Of a stretch of 33,676 nt of DNA, positions 1-10,379 are shown in pieces. The notes under the pieces are model-generated. The model saw nothing but the letters and a program-made list of their open reading frames with translations. It was not told where the DNA came from and ran no database searches. How positions within the stretch are numbered: the stretch's first letter is position 1; each line of letters starts with the position of its first letter. Source of the stretch: Priapulus caudatus (taxonomy: Eukaryota; Priapulida; Priapulimorpha; Priapulimorphida; Priapulidae); the NCBI RefSeq assembly GCF_000485595.1, contig NW_014577244.1, forward strand, positions 586,928-620,603, read 5' to 3'. The position numbers were made by a program, and so were the translations under genes.

Positions 1-334
1 CACACATACATACTAGGATATATATATATATATATATATATAAATTTATAAGGATATATATATATATATAGGCCTATATATTCTTGTAAATTTATATCGT
101 CGATTTCATGAGCTTACATTGGCGATGTCGGCGATGAAGGAAAGCTTGAACATCCAATCAAGATTGATGTCGAAGTTATTCAGTATATTCTGCAGCAAAA
201 CGTACAATCACGTTTACTACTGACAACTAGTCCACTTATTAAAGTGAATTTAATAGCTAAATCTCATTATTTATCTTTTCCGTTTAGTTTACTGCGACTG
301 CACGCTCACGTCGGCATCATATTTAATAGCTTCA
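1..334. other. AT-rich sequence, no gene seen
   Basis: TA dinucleotide runs occupy about 18-80. The rest is AT-rich with no exon I can support. Confidence 0.5.
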
Positions 335-778
335 TTAAAGCCTAGCGCACACACCCGAGCAAAACGGGAAATTTTGTTTTCCAGCGTTTCGCGTTCTGCT
401 CGGCGAGCAAGCGCACACACGCCATCCGACACAGCACACAGCTGAGCAAAACATACAGAAACACTGCGTACATCGCCGCTGCCACATGACATAAAAAATA
501 GCCATCTAATAGACATCCAATTTTGTGTGTCATGTGATATTTTAAAGGATATTGGTTGACACACAAAATGACACACAAAATTGGATGTCCATTAGATGGC
601 TATTTTTGATAGCGTTTTTTTAGATATGTTACAGCGGCGCCGTACGCAGTGTTTCTGTATGTTTTGCTCAGCTGTGTGCTGTGTCGGGTGGCGTGTGTGC
701 GCTTGCTCACCGAGCAGAACGCGAAACGCTGGAAAACAAAATTTCCCGTTTTGCTCGGGTGTGTGCGCTAGGCTTTAA
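335..778. mobile_element. Foldback MITE flanked by TTAA
   Basis: A TTAA at 335-338 and another at 775-778 flank an element that is palindromic along nearly its full length. Its end AGCCTAGCGCACACACCC on the left is repeated inverted on the right, and the arms continue inward to the centre near 545-565. A TTAA target duplication is typical of piggyBac-type elements, but no transposase is present, so this would be a non-autonomous copy. The ORFs within it are by-products of the palindrome. Confidence 0.75.
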
Positions 779-1094
779 GCCTAGTGCAGACCGGCGACCT
801 TTTCATGCAACTCGACAGCGATTCTGGAATCGCTGTAAAAATGGCTGTAAAATCGCTACGTCTGCGGGAACGTGGAACTGCAACCCGTAGCGATTCTGGT
901 CGCTCGCGACGAGTTGCAAGAAATCAAACTGATTTGATTTTGAGCGACTCGTCGCTCCCAATCGCTCCAAAATTGTTATAGAATTGCTTCGAAATCGCAT
1001 GTGTGCGCACACGCGGCGACACATCGACCGATCGCTTGCGGTTGCAGTTTGCAGCGACGAGCAACCAAAAATCGCAGGTCTGCTTTAGGCTTAA
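775..1094. mobile_element. Second TTAA-flanked MITE, adjoining the first
   Basis: TTAA at 775-778 and 1091-1094 flank an element with inverted ends GCCTAGTGCAGACC / GCCTAAAGCAGACC, which continue as GGCGA / TGCGA. The first bases (GCCTA) are shared with the neighbouring element, so the two look like relatives. The interior is unrelated to the first element and has no coding signal. Confidence 0.7.
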
Positions 1095-1482
1095 TAACAC
1101 ATTATAGTAATCGGCAGCAGAGAGCACATAAATTGGCGCTTCAGTTTTACGCACGTTTTCATGTTTCGGCATTTTTTGGACGCGGAAACGTTTTATTGCT
1201 ACAAACTATATTGTATCTAATAATTATATACAATAAATATATAATATATATTGTATATTGTATGCAATCGATACACATCATTGAAAATACTGTTGCAATC
1301 TAGTATCATGCCGAAGTACAAACACCGTGTTAAAGATAACGACACCTCTATTGCCCCTATTGCTGAATTGAAAGACATATGATCTCAAGCACGTAAATAA
1401 TAAGAAACTTAATAGGTGCGAATTTTAATGTTTTTCATGCCATCGGTTGCTTAATTAGAAACGATAGGAATTGATAAGGCAC
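1095..1482. other. Intergenic or intronic, AT-rich
   Basis: It holds a TA-rich patch at 1205-1265. No gene is seen. It lies downstream of the leftmost exon on the minus strand. Confidence 0.4.
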
Positions 1483-1587
1483 CTCTAGACTTCCTTTCTT
1501 GCAGTATACGGTGAGAACAAGCTGAAATGATGGCTCTACGCATGCGCCGAGAAATGTCACTAGGTTCTCGTGGTGCAGGTTTTTCAT
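1483..1587 (-). CDS. Receptor guanylyl cyclase exon, kinase-homology domain
   Basis: This 35-codon exon is phase 0 at both ends, with acceptor CACCAG before ATG and donor GAG|GTGCCT. It carries HENLVTFLGACVEP and YCKKGSLE, which match the kinase-homology domain of receptor guanylyl cyclases, where the family pattern is H-x-NL-x-RF-x-GAC and EYC-x-GSL. In the family this domain is a pseudokinase that regulates the cyclase. It is the leftmost recognised exon, lies just outside the 9.3-kb duplication and is present once. It joins in frame to the exon at 11529-11717, or to its damaged copy at 2191-2375. The next exon toward the C-terminus must lie left of the window. Confidence 0.85.
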
Positions 1588-1890
1588 CTGGTGACGTCGT
1601 TCAAGCGTCACAGGTAAATAACGAATTGAATAACGTATTAAGCAAAAATATTTTCGATATAAAAATTCGTCAATTATTCGCAAATGGTTCGTTTATTGCA
1701 TCGAGAAGGGATGTATATTATTTAATAATTTATATCTTCTTAATAGCAAACTTTAAAAGCTTAATGCGCTATATTGTAGGACGGGTCGATTATAGGTTTA
1801 TCGTTCATAATAACCTCTCTGTCTCACTCGCTCTCTCAGTCATCGTCCGAATTCCGTCTCGCCATCTCTCTTCTCCCTCTCCCCGCCTCG

Positions 1891-2077
1891 CACACACACA
1901 CACGCACGCACCACGCACGCACGTAAGCACGCACGCACACGCACACACACGCACACGCACACGCACACGCACACACACACACACACACGCCACACGCACG
2001 CACGCACGCACGCACGCACGCGCACACACACACATACAAACACACACACACACCACACACACCACACACAACACACA

Positions 2078-2152
<75 letters not shown>
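1891..2152. repeat. (CA)n and (TA)n microsatellite
   Basis: A CA/CG-rich dinucleotide tract runs from 1891 to about 2102 and changes directly to TA repeats up to 2152. It sits in the intron just left of the 9.3-kb duplication, whose left edge begins about 10 bp further on. The long ORFs across it are low-complexity artefacts. Confidence 0.95.
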
Positions 2153-2190
2153 CTATCCTTTGTTCCCATGTCTCTTTCACCCTTAATTAC

Positions 2191-2375
2191 CTCTCTCAAC
2201 AACAACAGGTCTCGCGATTAATGATGATACGCTCCTGTCCTAGTTTCGTTGCGCACCCCCACCCCTTGTGCAGGGCGATGCAGCTGGACAGGCTCTCGCT
2301 GTTCTGGGGATACATAGAGTACCGCCTCGAGGCCGCCATTATTTTGCCCATCCGGAAGTGCGACGACGTGCTCAA
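2191..2375 (-). pseudogene. Frameshifted copy of the kinase-homology exon (copy 1)
   Basis: This is copy 1 of the exon at 11529-11717. The flanks are near-identical, but several one- to few-base deletions (around 2213 and 2251-2262) break the frame that is open in copy 2. The motifs YSMYPQNS and GQERIIINRE remain readable in separate frames. The base pattern before the inner ATG is CCGG here but CCAG in copy 2, so one of two possible acceptors is lost. Small deletions with few substitutions fit sequencing error better than slow decay, but a real pseudo-exon cannot be excluded. Confidence 0.7.
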
Positions 2376-2654
2376 CTGTTCGAACACGAGCGCAGCGCGC
2401 ATAAAAGGAATATTTATCATTAGCGCTATTCTCAAATCCGCAATATCTCAATTTCTAGGCTGCTGTCCAGCTACAATCTACGGATCATCGACTTCATCCC
2501 CAGCCCGTGTTCGACTTATCATCCGAAAAGATAACCAATGTGCAAAAAGGCACAGTAATAAAGCATCACATTTCCGGTCAGTAAGCACGTTCTAAATATG
2601 GTCATTTACAGTAGGATATATTCGTGAGTGATAGTGGCTTACGCTCCTACTCAC

Positions 2655-2807
2655 CTGGCTGATAAAACGCCGCGGATCGATTCAAGTTAACCAACTCGAT
2701 GTCCTCACTAGAGATTTTCCACAGCATCCTATTAGCTCCCTTTGCAACATCCGCTGCTACGAGCAACAGCGCAGCGTAAACAGAAACACAATGGGAACGT
2801 GAGGCCT
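2655..2807 (-). pseudogene. Frameshifted copy of the juxtamembrane exon (copy 1)
   Basis: This is copy 1 of the exon at 11998-12153. The donor CAG|GTGAGTAGG is intact. Several bases are missing relative to copy 2, for example within the codons for the AGVSIS segment and near ARSKRM, so the reading frame is broken. Surrounding intron sequence matches copy 2 closely. Confidence 0.65.
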
Positions 2808-3542
2808 GCTTATCGTGACTTCAATTTTCCAACAACGACAAATGACAAATTTTTTGAAACAATGTCAACCTTTTATGGGGCTTCAAACATTTGTTTAAAT
2901 AAATAGTACGTTTTACATGAAATGTAACTACTATGTGTGCGATCACCTGGTCGAGATGCGTTTAAACTAGGTTTAAATATATTGGAACTGCAAAAGTAAA
3001 CGCTTGTAATGGAAATTGTACTTCGCAAGTGTTTTTGTTTACAATGAGTAGAAGAACAGGATTGATAATATAATTTAGAATTTAACCGTGAAAAGTGGCG
3101 CAAAGCCATAAGCATATTTCCATAGTCTGTAGATTAATAAAAAAAATTACTAGTATGTGTTTAGGACAACATAGCCATGTTAACTATCTATACTACATCG
3201 CCTGCTATTATCCCCCCCCCCCTTGCGCGCTAAAACGTAATTCAGACCATTCTGTTATAACGTTGTCATTATTTCGTAGTAAATTATTGTATGATTCTAT
3301 AACGAATAAACTTTTTATCTGGTAAGAAGTGAAAGACTTTGGTTATTTATCTTTCTAAAAATGTTTTATTCCCACAGTTTTCACATTTCATATGTATAGG
3401 TGTAATTATGTAAGTTGTATGCATGTTATCAGCTCAAGCTTCTTTCCGCATCTATTTACTTCTTGCCCCAGTAGCTTCCCGCTTCTCGATCTATAGTCTT
3501 CAGGACTATCTCATTTAACCAGGCTTATTTCGCCTGACTTAC
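2808..3542. other. Intron, nothing recognised
   Basis: AT-rich intron between the juxtamembrane exon and the possible membrane exon in copy 1, with a C run near 3212. The same sequence is at 12154-12893. Confidence 0.4.
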
Positions 3543-3604
3543 CCGACGAGGTAGTTCACTATCCATTCCTACGATAGCAAAGCGAGTTACCGGGACGCCC
3601 GTAC
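3543..3604 (-). other. Possible membrane-segment exon (copy 1, tentative)
   Basis: This is the counterpart of 12894-12954. It ends at a strong donor (CG|GTAAGT), but the reading differs from copy 2 because of about four extra bases, giving a non-hydrophobic reading in place of the hydrophobic one. Whether this is an exon is uncertain. Confidence 0.25.
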
Positions 3605-4134
3605 TAACTCCAATATAACGTGTCATATAAAACGCAACAGCGAATTCAATCAATTTATAGTAGTTGCGAACCGTTTGGCGCAATAAATTCCATTTTGCGA
3701 GAGATCATTGTTGATAGCGTTCAAGTGCTTTCGTGCGAATTTGTATTTCAGCTTTGCTAACATAGCGCCATGTTACAACACACCGCGATTGCATGGTGAC
3801 AAAATTAGCGTTGGCGACAATGCACTTAAGTTTTGCTGAGACCACGATTTCTGTTTCAAGATGCCACAGATAACTGTGTTACTTCATACACTTTCTCGAT
3901 TATATTCGCTATTATCTTATAACGTATCCCTGACGCTACGCGGTGTCCAACAAATACGCCAGTCGTTTTAAATGTCAGGGGGACTATGCTCTAGCGGCTG
4001 TGAACGCAATTCACACTGGCCATAAAACTTGAATTGATTTTAAAATGTCCCCATTGCTTGATTATAAATTCGATAAAATGTTTAAGAGGAATGATCGAGA
4101 TGCGGTAAAACAGGAAACTGCGATTACGCTACGC

Positions 4135-4259
4135 TGCGTTATTTTCTTCGGGTTCGCCATAGCTCATTGCGGAAACCACAAAGGTGGATGGTCAGTAATC
4201 GGACTACAGATGGCGTTCTCTCTGCCCAGAAATGCGTCAAAGTTTATCATGGAGAAAAT
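4135..4259 (-). pseudogene. Frameshifted copy of the membrane-proximal Cys exon (copy 1)
   Basis: This is copy 1 of the exon at 13470-13592. The acceptor (AACTTCAG before ATTTTC) is the same. An extra T after GACGCATT shifts the frame before the WAERTP segment, and more single-base differences follow. The CGFRNE motif is still readable in another frame. Confidence 0.65.
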
Positions 4260-4562
4260 CTGAAGTTAAACGCATATAAGAATATTAATATTGTAGAAAT
4301 AAGTCACCAAGAATAATAGAGTACAAAAAAAAAGAAAATAGCAACGATCGGAATATGCTGGAAGCGAATATGTTTAAAACAGGTATAAATCAAACTTGTC
4401 TATAGATATCTTATCAGGAGATTCTTATCTAAAAACAAAAAACCATTAACATATAGCTCTGTGCACGTACGTCGCGCATACGCATTACTAACGCGAACAC
4501 TCTACGTTTACAGAGACACGCGCGCACATATTGTGTACACGCGGCACGGCGCGCAGACCTAC

Positions 4563-4688
4563 CTGATCCTGTGGGCTTACTAGATTCAGCAATAGCTAGG
4601 ATCGTTTGGTACTTGTTCACCGTGCCTCTGTGATATAGAGATCAGGGCGTCTATCACCTCTCGGTCCACCTTGACGCGTCTGTCATAC
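4563..4688 (-). pseudogene. Frameshifted copy of a ligand-binding exon (copy 1)
   Basis: This is copy 1 of the exon at 13867-13991. It is one base longer than copy 2, with an extra C in the stretch encoding SSKP plus further small changes near the start. The splice sites (GCAG acceptor, CAG|GTAGGT donor) are preserved. The NKYQTILAIAESS reading is open, but it is out of frame with the MTxRVKVDE part. Confidence 0.7.
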
Positions 4689-4878
4689 CTGCAAGTTTAC
4701 ACAATTCAAACTCAAATTTGGTCCGCTAAACATATGGCATTAGTCCTGTGCAGTCATCTTGAAGCAGAAAAATACCTACAAGTTGTCTCGCGATTTTCCA
4801 ATGATCGAATATCGTTAGTGTAGTGCTTACGGCTCGCGCTACATCCTGCAGATATTTATGAATAAATTTGTTGCTAAC

Positions 4879-5009
4879 CTTGAAATTCAAGGTCGACCAT
4901 TTTCTTAACGAGATCACGACCGTTCCGGAGATCGCTCTGCTGTCACGTGATGTATTGACGGCAGAAGTACAGGAGGCGCATCGTTGTAGAACGGCGAGTA
5001 ACCTATTAG
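4879..5009 (-). pseudogene. Frameshifted copy of a ligand-binding exon (copy 1)
   Basis: This is copy 1 of the exon at 14176-14310. The donor CAAG|GTTAGC is preserved. Deletions in the AAYLYFLAVN and SRADLRNG stretches break the frame. At its start, however, this copy has the better reading (LIGYSPFYND), where copy 2 lacks one base. Each copy therefore repairs errors in the other. Confidence 0.7.
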
Positions 5010-5126
5010 CTGAGTTGTTCGGATGCAATTACATGGTCAGTGTACGATGTAAGTACGAATTCAATCTGTTCTACGAGCGGCTATATGAAACGAAGGATTG
5101 GGTTCGGTGTATCTCAGATCGTCTCG

Positions 5127-6405
5127 TGTGCTCGAACGTGGCTATACTTAGTATGTGTCAAACAAAGACAGAACAACTTGTTTGTGTTGTTCGAACAGTG
5201 GCGTATACTAGTAGTGTGTCAAACAAAGCAGACACGGTGTTTGTGTGGTCGAACAGTGGCTATACTAGTATGTGTCAAACAAAGACAGACACGCTGTTTC
5301 GTGTGTGTTGAACAGTGCGTATACTAGTATGTGTCAAACAAAACACAGACACGTGTTTCGTGTGCTGTCGACAGTGGCTATACCTAGTATGGTGTCAAAC
5401 AAGACAGACACGTGTTTCGTGTGTGTCGAACAGTGGCTATACCTAGTATGTGTCAAACAAAGACAGACACGTGTTTCGTGTGTGTCGACACGTGGCTATA
5501 CCTAGTATGTGTCAAACAAAGACAGACACGTGTTTCGTGTGTGTCGAACAGTGGCTATACCTAGTACTATGTGTCAAACAAAGACAGACACGTGTTTCGT
5601 GTTTGTTCGGAACAGTGGCTATATCTAGTATGTGTCAAACAAAGACAGACACGTGTTTCGTGTCTGTGTCGAATAGTGGCTATACTAGTATGTGTAAACA
5701 AAGACAGACACGTGTTTCGTCTGTTGTCGAACAGTGGCTATACCTAGTATGTGTCAAACAAAGACAGACACGTGTTTCGTCTGTGTTTGAACAGTGCTAT
5801 ACTAGTATGTGGTAAACAAAGACAGACACGTATTTCGTGCTGTGTCGAAACAGGTGGCTATACCTAGTATGTGTAAACAAAGACAGGAACGTGTTTCGTG
5901 TGTTGTCGAACAGTGGGCTATACTAGTATGTGTACAAACAAAGAAGACACGTGTGTTCGCTGTGTGTGTTGAACAATGACGTATACCTAGTATGTTTCAA
6001 CAAAGACAGACACGTGTTTCGTTTGTGTGTCGAACAGTGGCTATACCTAGTATGTGTCAAACAAAGACAGACAGTATTTCGTGTGTGATCGAACAGTGGG
6101 TGGCTATACCTAGTATGTGTCAAAGCAAGACACAGTGTTTCGAGTTTGTCGAACAGTGGCTATACCTAGTATGTGTCAAACAAAGACAGACACGTGTTTC
6201 GGTTGCTGTGTCGAACAGTGGCTATACCTAGTATGTGGTAAACAAAGACAGACACGTGTGTTCGGTGTGTGTTAACAGTGGCTATACCTAGTATGGTGTC
6301 AAACAAAGACAGACACGTGTTTCGTTTGTGTCGAACGTGGCTATACCTAGTATGTGTCAAACAAAGACAGACACGTGTTTCGTGTGTGTCGAACGTGCTC
6401 GGAAC
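5127..6405. repeat. 59-bp minisatellite, copy 1 (about 21 units)
   Basis: Tandem units of about 59 bp contain GGCTATACCTAGTATGTG, CAAAGACAGACACGTG and TTTCGTGTGTGTCGAAC. I count about 21 units. Unit length varies by a few bases, so all frames stay partly open and yield spurious repetitive ORFs. Each unit carries a CACGTG hexamer. It lies in the intron upstream of a ligand-binding exon. Confidence 0.95.
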
Positions 6406-7143
6406 AGTATATTACACATGGATATATTACAACTAATCGGATCGGAAAACTCAAAACATTGCGTAGATAACACGAAGGCATTATTGGCACTTAAAGATGG
6501 CCTTCCCACGCACGTTTTTGTGATAAACTACTGCAAAAACGCAAGTAAATAACTCACTAGACTTTAACCGAACGTTAGCTTTAAAAATAAAACGGTAAAA
6601 AATGATGGTACTCAAGAGCGCTACAATTCCCTCAACGAAAGAAGATACTCGAAAAACCCGTTTAGACGCGCGATTCGTGGTATCATGAGCGCAAGAGTCG
6701 CGCAAGTCACGTTAACACGGCAGAGCCATGGATATCACTTTAACACATGTCGTATAATGTGTAATAATCGTTCCATTCGGATTTATAATTCACCAAGTTC
6801 AATCAGCCAGACTAGGGCTCATTGAAGCTGTAGGCTAAGCCACCAAAGATTGACACTTGGCCATCTTGCAAGCACCAGCTTTCGATGTTTAAATCCTTAA
6901 TTTTAACTGCGACTGTTTTTTGCGCTCGTGCCGCTAGCTCTTGCGAAAACCACCGGCGAACTGGACAGAAACGGAAAATGCTTTACACTGCTGAATTTAA
7001 GATACAATAGTCTATTGCAATATATTCTATTGCAACAAATCTATTGCTTGCCGTTCCTTGGTGCAAGGTGGAGATCGTCACTTGATGCTGCGCCGGACGA
7101 TGGTGGGCATTGAGGATTAAGTCACGACTCGCAAGACTTCATA
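6406..7143. other. Intronic or intergenic, nothing recognised
   Basis: Unique-looking AT-rich sequence between the minisatellite and the polypurine tract. Its copy at 15716-16428 has many single-base differences. No exon is supported. Confidence 0.35.
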
Positions 7144-7470
7144 ATGAGAGAGAGGAGAGCGAAAAAAAGAGATGAGGCAGAAGAGAAACGATGGAGAAGA
7201 GAGAAAGATCGAGAGGAGAGAGAGAGAGAGAGAGATGGGACAAAGGAGAAGCCAGGAGGAGAGAGGACGACGAGAGAGACAGAAAGAGACGAGAATGGAG
7301 AGACGAGAGACGAGAGAGCAAGACGGGAAGCGATGGAGAAGCGAAGGAGAAGGATCGAGAGAAGAGAGAGCGAGAAGAGAGGACGAAAGAGAGAGAACAG
7401 AGAGAGGAGAGACGAGGAGAGGAGAGAGACGAGAGAGAGAGAGAGTTTAGGGTCGAGAGAGAGGAGGAGA
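7144..7470. repeat. Polypurine (GA-rich) tract, copy 1
   Basis: About 330 bases almost purely of A and G on the plus strand, with GAGAGA runs. It gives charged R/E and S/L ORFs on the two strands that I do not consider genes. Confidence 0.9.
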
Positions 7471-7761
7471 GACAGCATGGACGACAGCAGATCTCGGGAA
7501 GCCGAAAAATACATCTCAAAATTCGGCATTGAAGAACAGTCAAGTCACATCCTACCCCTCCATAAACTTCCTACTGCATCTCTCTTACTGAATATATGGC
7601 ACGCGACTCAATTTTGAATTATGAAAATCTAATTTGTCTGTAAATTGATTGAATCACAGTCAATCTTTCTCCTCACTCACTCTCCTCCCTCCCCCCGCAC
7701 GCACGCAGCCACACAGATCCTGCGCAGCCTGCTGATGGACTTCCCATTAATACATGTTAAT

Positions 7762-7830
7762 GGAGGAGGAGGAGGAGGAGAAAGAGGAGGAGGAAGAGGA
7801 GGAGGAGGAGGAGGAGGAGGAGGAGGCTGA
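7762..7830. repeat. (GGA)n microsatellite, copy 1
   Basis: A GGA triplet run. The counterpart at 17040-17112 is shorter and more broken. Confidence 0.9.
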
Positions 7831-8066
7831 GAGCTTCTAATTGAGGCAGCAGCGTTGCTGACATGCTGCTGCTGATTGTGTTTGTCGTTGTTCATTATCG
7901 CAGCAGCGTGCCTGAGGCACACGCCACGACATATACATCACGCTGATGCTGTTAACGGTTAACGGTTACAGAAGTTGGTTTTAGGTTATCGTTGATATAA
8001 AGGGAGGGTGGATGTGGCAGTACTGTGCCAAAATTCATGATTGTGTTTAGTTACATCTTATCGGTA

Positions 8067-8500
8067 TCGATGTCGCGTCTCTCCTGTTCAGTACCATCAA
8101 AGTGAGACAGGTCCACAGGCGGAAGGCAACTTTTTGGCTTATCATCACATGGACCATTACCAACCTGGATCGCAAGTCTGTCAGCCTGTTCACAGATTTC
8201 CACCCCAATGTCCTTGTGAACCTACTCAGCTACATAATATTATGTCCTTCCAACACGAGAATTAGGTTTCAACACTAAGTCAGAGTTCGAAAAGTTCACA
8301 GCCGTAACACGCTTTGGGCCTTCACCACATATACCAGAGCAGGTGTTAACTGCAGTCCACCATTCACTGGTTTCATAAATGGTTCTAAGAGTGCAGTGCC
8401 ATCTACACTAGGTACAGTCACCCTCAGATCACATATACTATGCGAAGGGACCACTATCTCCAAGAGCTCTGCTAGTCTAACAAACTCCGACGTAGTAGTC
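8067..8500 (-). pseudogene. Gypsy pol fragment: region before RT joined to the RT N-terminus
   Basis: On the minus strand the right part resembles the pol region between protease and reverse transcriptase (readings EIVVPSHSICDLRVTV and LVLKPNSRVG). It runs into an RT N-terminal segment (EICEQADRLAIQVGN, PPVDLSHFDGTE) that ends at 8067. The last 135 bp (8067-8201) are nearly identical to 10162-10296. This segment lies downstream of the RNase H region, the wrong place for an intact element, so the element is rearranged. Confidence 0.6.
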
Positions 8501-8828
8501 AGTGTCTCACAGGCCGTCTTCGCAGTAGAGGGTCGTGCACTTTCATGTAAAGGACGCCATCAGACCTACCTAGTCTCGGCCATTGCCGCAACAGCAGTTT
8601 AACCCGAGGAGCTGCCAGTTTCCTCACATGTAGACTCGGTTTCTTGCCTTGGGACCAGTACTCGAGAACTTTTCCAACTACAGCATTACGGCGCTGCATG
8701 TTAGCAACAGCGTCTAGTGATATCGAGGGTAACGGAGTAGCTATTTCCACCTCACACACATCCGGGACACGATAACTCTGCACCTGTTCTACCAGAGCCG
8801 TCTTTACTTCGACAGGAACAGTTGTCAT
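8499..8828 (-). pseudogene. Gypsy pol fragment: linker after RNase H
   Basis: An open minus-strand frame with VGKVLEYWSQGKKPS, LLRQWPRLGRSDGVLYMKV resembles the linker between RNase H and integrase in Ty3/gypsy pol (pattern W-x-x-L-x-x-x-x-G-x-LYR). It stops near 8500, where the displaced RT-side segment begins. The integrase zinc-binding region is not present. Confidence 0.65.
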
Positions 8829-9045
8829 CTCGCTGGTTTTTGTGAGTACAGCATGTACGTCCTTGGCATCCTAGGGTCAGAGACCCGTTGTCAGAAACAA
8901 AATTAGTCTTAACATTAGTCTTAACATTAACTTTTTGTCTTAGACCGGCGACAGGAACGCTGCGAAGTTACCTGAATAAAAAATCGTAGCAGACTTCTTC
9001 AACGCAATACGAAACAAAGTGCTGTCGACGGTCTACGAGAAAATT

Positions 9046-9480
9046 TTAGTGTTTAATTAATGTTAAGACTGATTTTATTTCTGACAACGGGCTCCGGGTT
9101 TCTTGCCGGGACAGAGCATCAGCATTAGCATTCTTTCTCCCTCGTATGTATCGGATGGAGAAGTTAAATGCTGACAAGGCAGCAGCCCATCTCTGCTCTA
9201 TAGCAGGTAGCGTGTTCTTTGACATCAGGTAGGTAAGTGGGTTGTTATCTGTTAGGACTGTGAAAGTTCCATATTGTAGATATTCTCTAAACTTATTACA
9301 TACCGCCCCCTTAAGTGCTATTAATTCTAGACGTTTGGAGCAATATTGTTTCGGGTTACGCTCAGCCTTCCTCAACCCGCGGCTAGCAAAGCAATTACAC
9401 AATGACGGCCATTTTGACGCTGGCTAAGCACCGCTCCTATTCCCTGTAGGGACGCGTCAGTTTCGAGTATAAAAGGGATG
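9046..9480 (-). pseudogene. Gypsy RNase H region
   Basis: The minus strand reads FASRGLRKAERN, KRLELIALKGAVCNKFREYL, TDNNPLTYLMS, RWAAALSAFNFSIRYIRG and NANADALSRQ, the standard order of the Ty3/gypsy RNase H domain ending in the N-x-x-ADALSR motif. The ETDAS start is visible further right in another frame, so at least one frameshift separates it. Host exons around it are on the same strand, and the fragment lies in an intron. Confidence 0.85.
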
Positions 9481-9499
9481 CTAAAATATGGATGACCTA

Positions 9500-9866
9500 G
9501 TTAAGTAAGTCGGCACTGGTAAATGCAGTCTTCAATAGGTCGAAAGCATTCTGGTGATCCCGACTCCACATTCCAGTAAAACCCACAGACTTAGACCTTC
9601 TTCCTTTCTGTGTCTCCATGGCTTGACTCACTAGTCGATGAAGTACTGTCGCCATCTGGGCATAGCCATGAATAAATCTCCTATAATAGGAAGTGAAACC
9701 TAAGAATCAACGTACCTTCTTCAATGTGGTGGGTACTGGCCAGTCTGCCACTGCTCTTATTGTTCCAGGATCTGTGGAGACTTTATCAGCACTCACAAAA
9801 TGCCCAAGAAATTGGATCTCTTTACAAAACAGGAAACGCTTTTTAGCTTTCAGTTTGAGTCTGTTG
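9500..9866 (-). pseudogene. Gypsy RT C-terminal part (thumb/connection)
   Basis: The minus strand reads LKLKAKKRFLFCKEI, FLGHFVSADKV and FLGFTSYYRRFIHGYAQM, with small frame breaks between them. These are the conserved segments that follow the catalytic palm in gypsy RT. Immediately to the right the sequence jumps to the RKLNQK motif, so the palm is missing. Confidence 0.75.
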
Positions 9867-10304
9867 GAGTATTTTTTGGTTCAATTTACGATAGTCGACG
9901 CATAGTCGTATGTCACCGGACTTCTTCCGGACGATCACCACAAACGAGGCATAATTGGACGAACTTTCTCGGATAATGTCTTTGTTCATTAAATCTTTAA
10001 GATGTTTTCGAATGCTGACTATGAGCTGGGGTGGAATCCGTCTATAAGGCTCCTGGATAGATATATCGTCAGTAGTCTTGATTTGGTGTTGAATACTCGG
10101 TGTAGCAGAAAGGGGCTCCCCATCTTTCAGAAAGACATCAGCATAGCGACGTAGCAGGTCTTCGATGTCGCGTCTCTCCTGTTCAGTACCATCAAAGTGA
10201 GACAGGTCCACAGGCGGAAGGCAACCTTTTGGCTTGTCATCTCCTGGACCATCACCAATCTGGATCGCAAGTCTGTCAGCCTGTTCACAGATTTCCATTA
10301 CCAA
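9867..10304 (-). pseudogene. Gypsy RT N-terminal part, lacking the catalytic palm
   Basis: An open minus-strand frame carries DLSHFDGTEQERRDIEDLL, YRRIPPQL, DLMNKDIIRESSSNYASFVV and DIRLCVDYRKLNQK. This is the fingers region of Ty3/gypsy reverse transcriptase. Right after RKLNQK the reading runs into the LKLKAKKRF segment, so roughly 90 residues, including the family's metal-binding aspartates (the YxDD region), are absent. The copy could not be an active polymerase. No LTR, gag or integrase is seen nearby. Confidence 0.85.
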
Positions 10305-10379
10305 ATATGTCAGATAGATAGTCTTAATTAGATTAATAATAGATAGTCCTAGTTAATTGATAGTTAAATGATTAAATAG

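Noticed and set aside
1527-2186. 219-codon plus-strand ORF and several minus-strand ORFs rich in THT or VCV repeats
   Set aside because: They are translations of the CA/TA microsatellite. The left part is antisense to the kinase-homology exon at 1483-1587.
5040-6360. Chains of 60-150 codon ORFs with repeated SNKDRHVFRV or QTKTDTCF words
   Set aside because: All are frame shadows of the 59-bp minisatellite. The unit length is not a multiple of three, and the same words appear in every frame.
5127-6405. CRISPR-like regular repeat array
   Set aside because: Units are tandem, without unique spacers between conserved repeats, and the window is eukaryotic.
7144-7617. 157-codon Arg/Glu-rich plus-strand ORF and Ser/Leu-rich minus-strand ORFs
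   Set aside because: They are products of the GA tract. The equivalent in the other copy has different frames.
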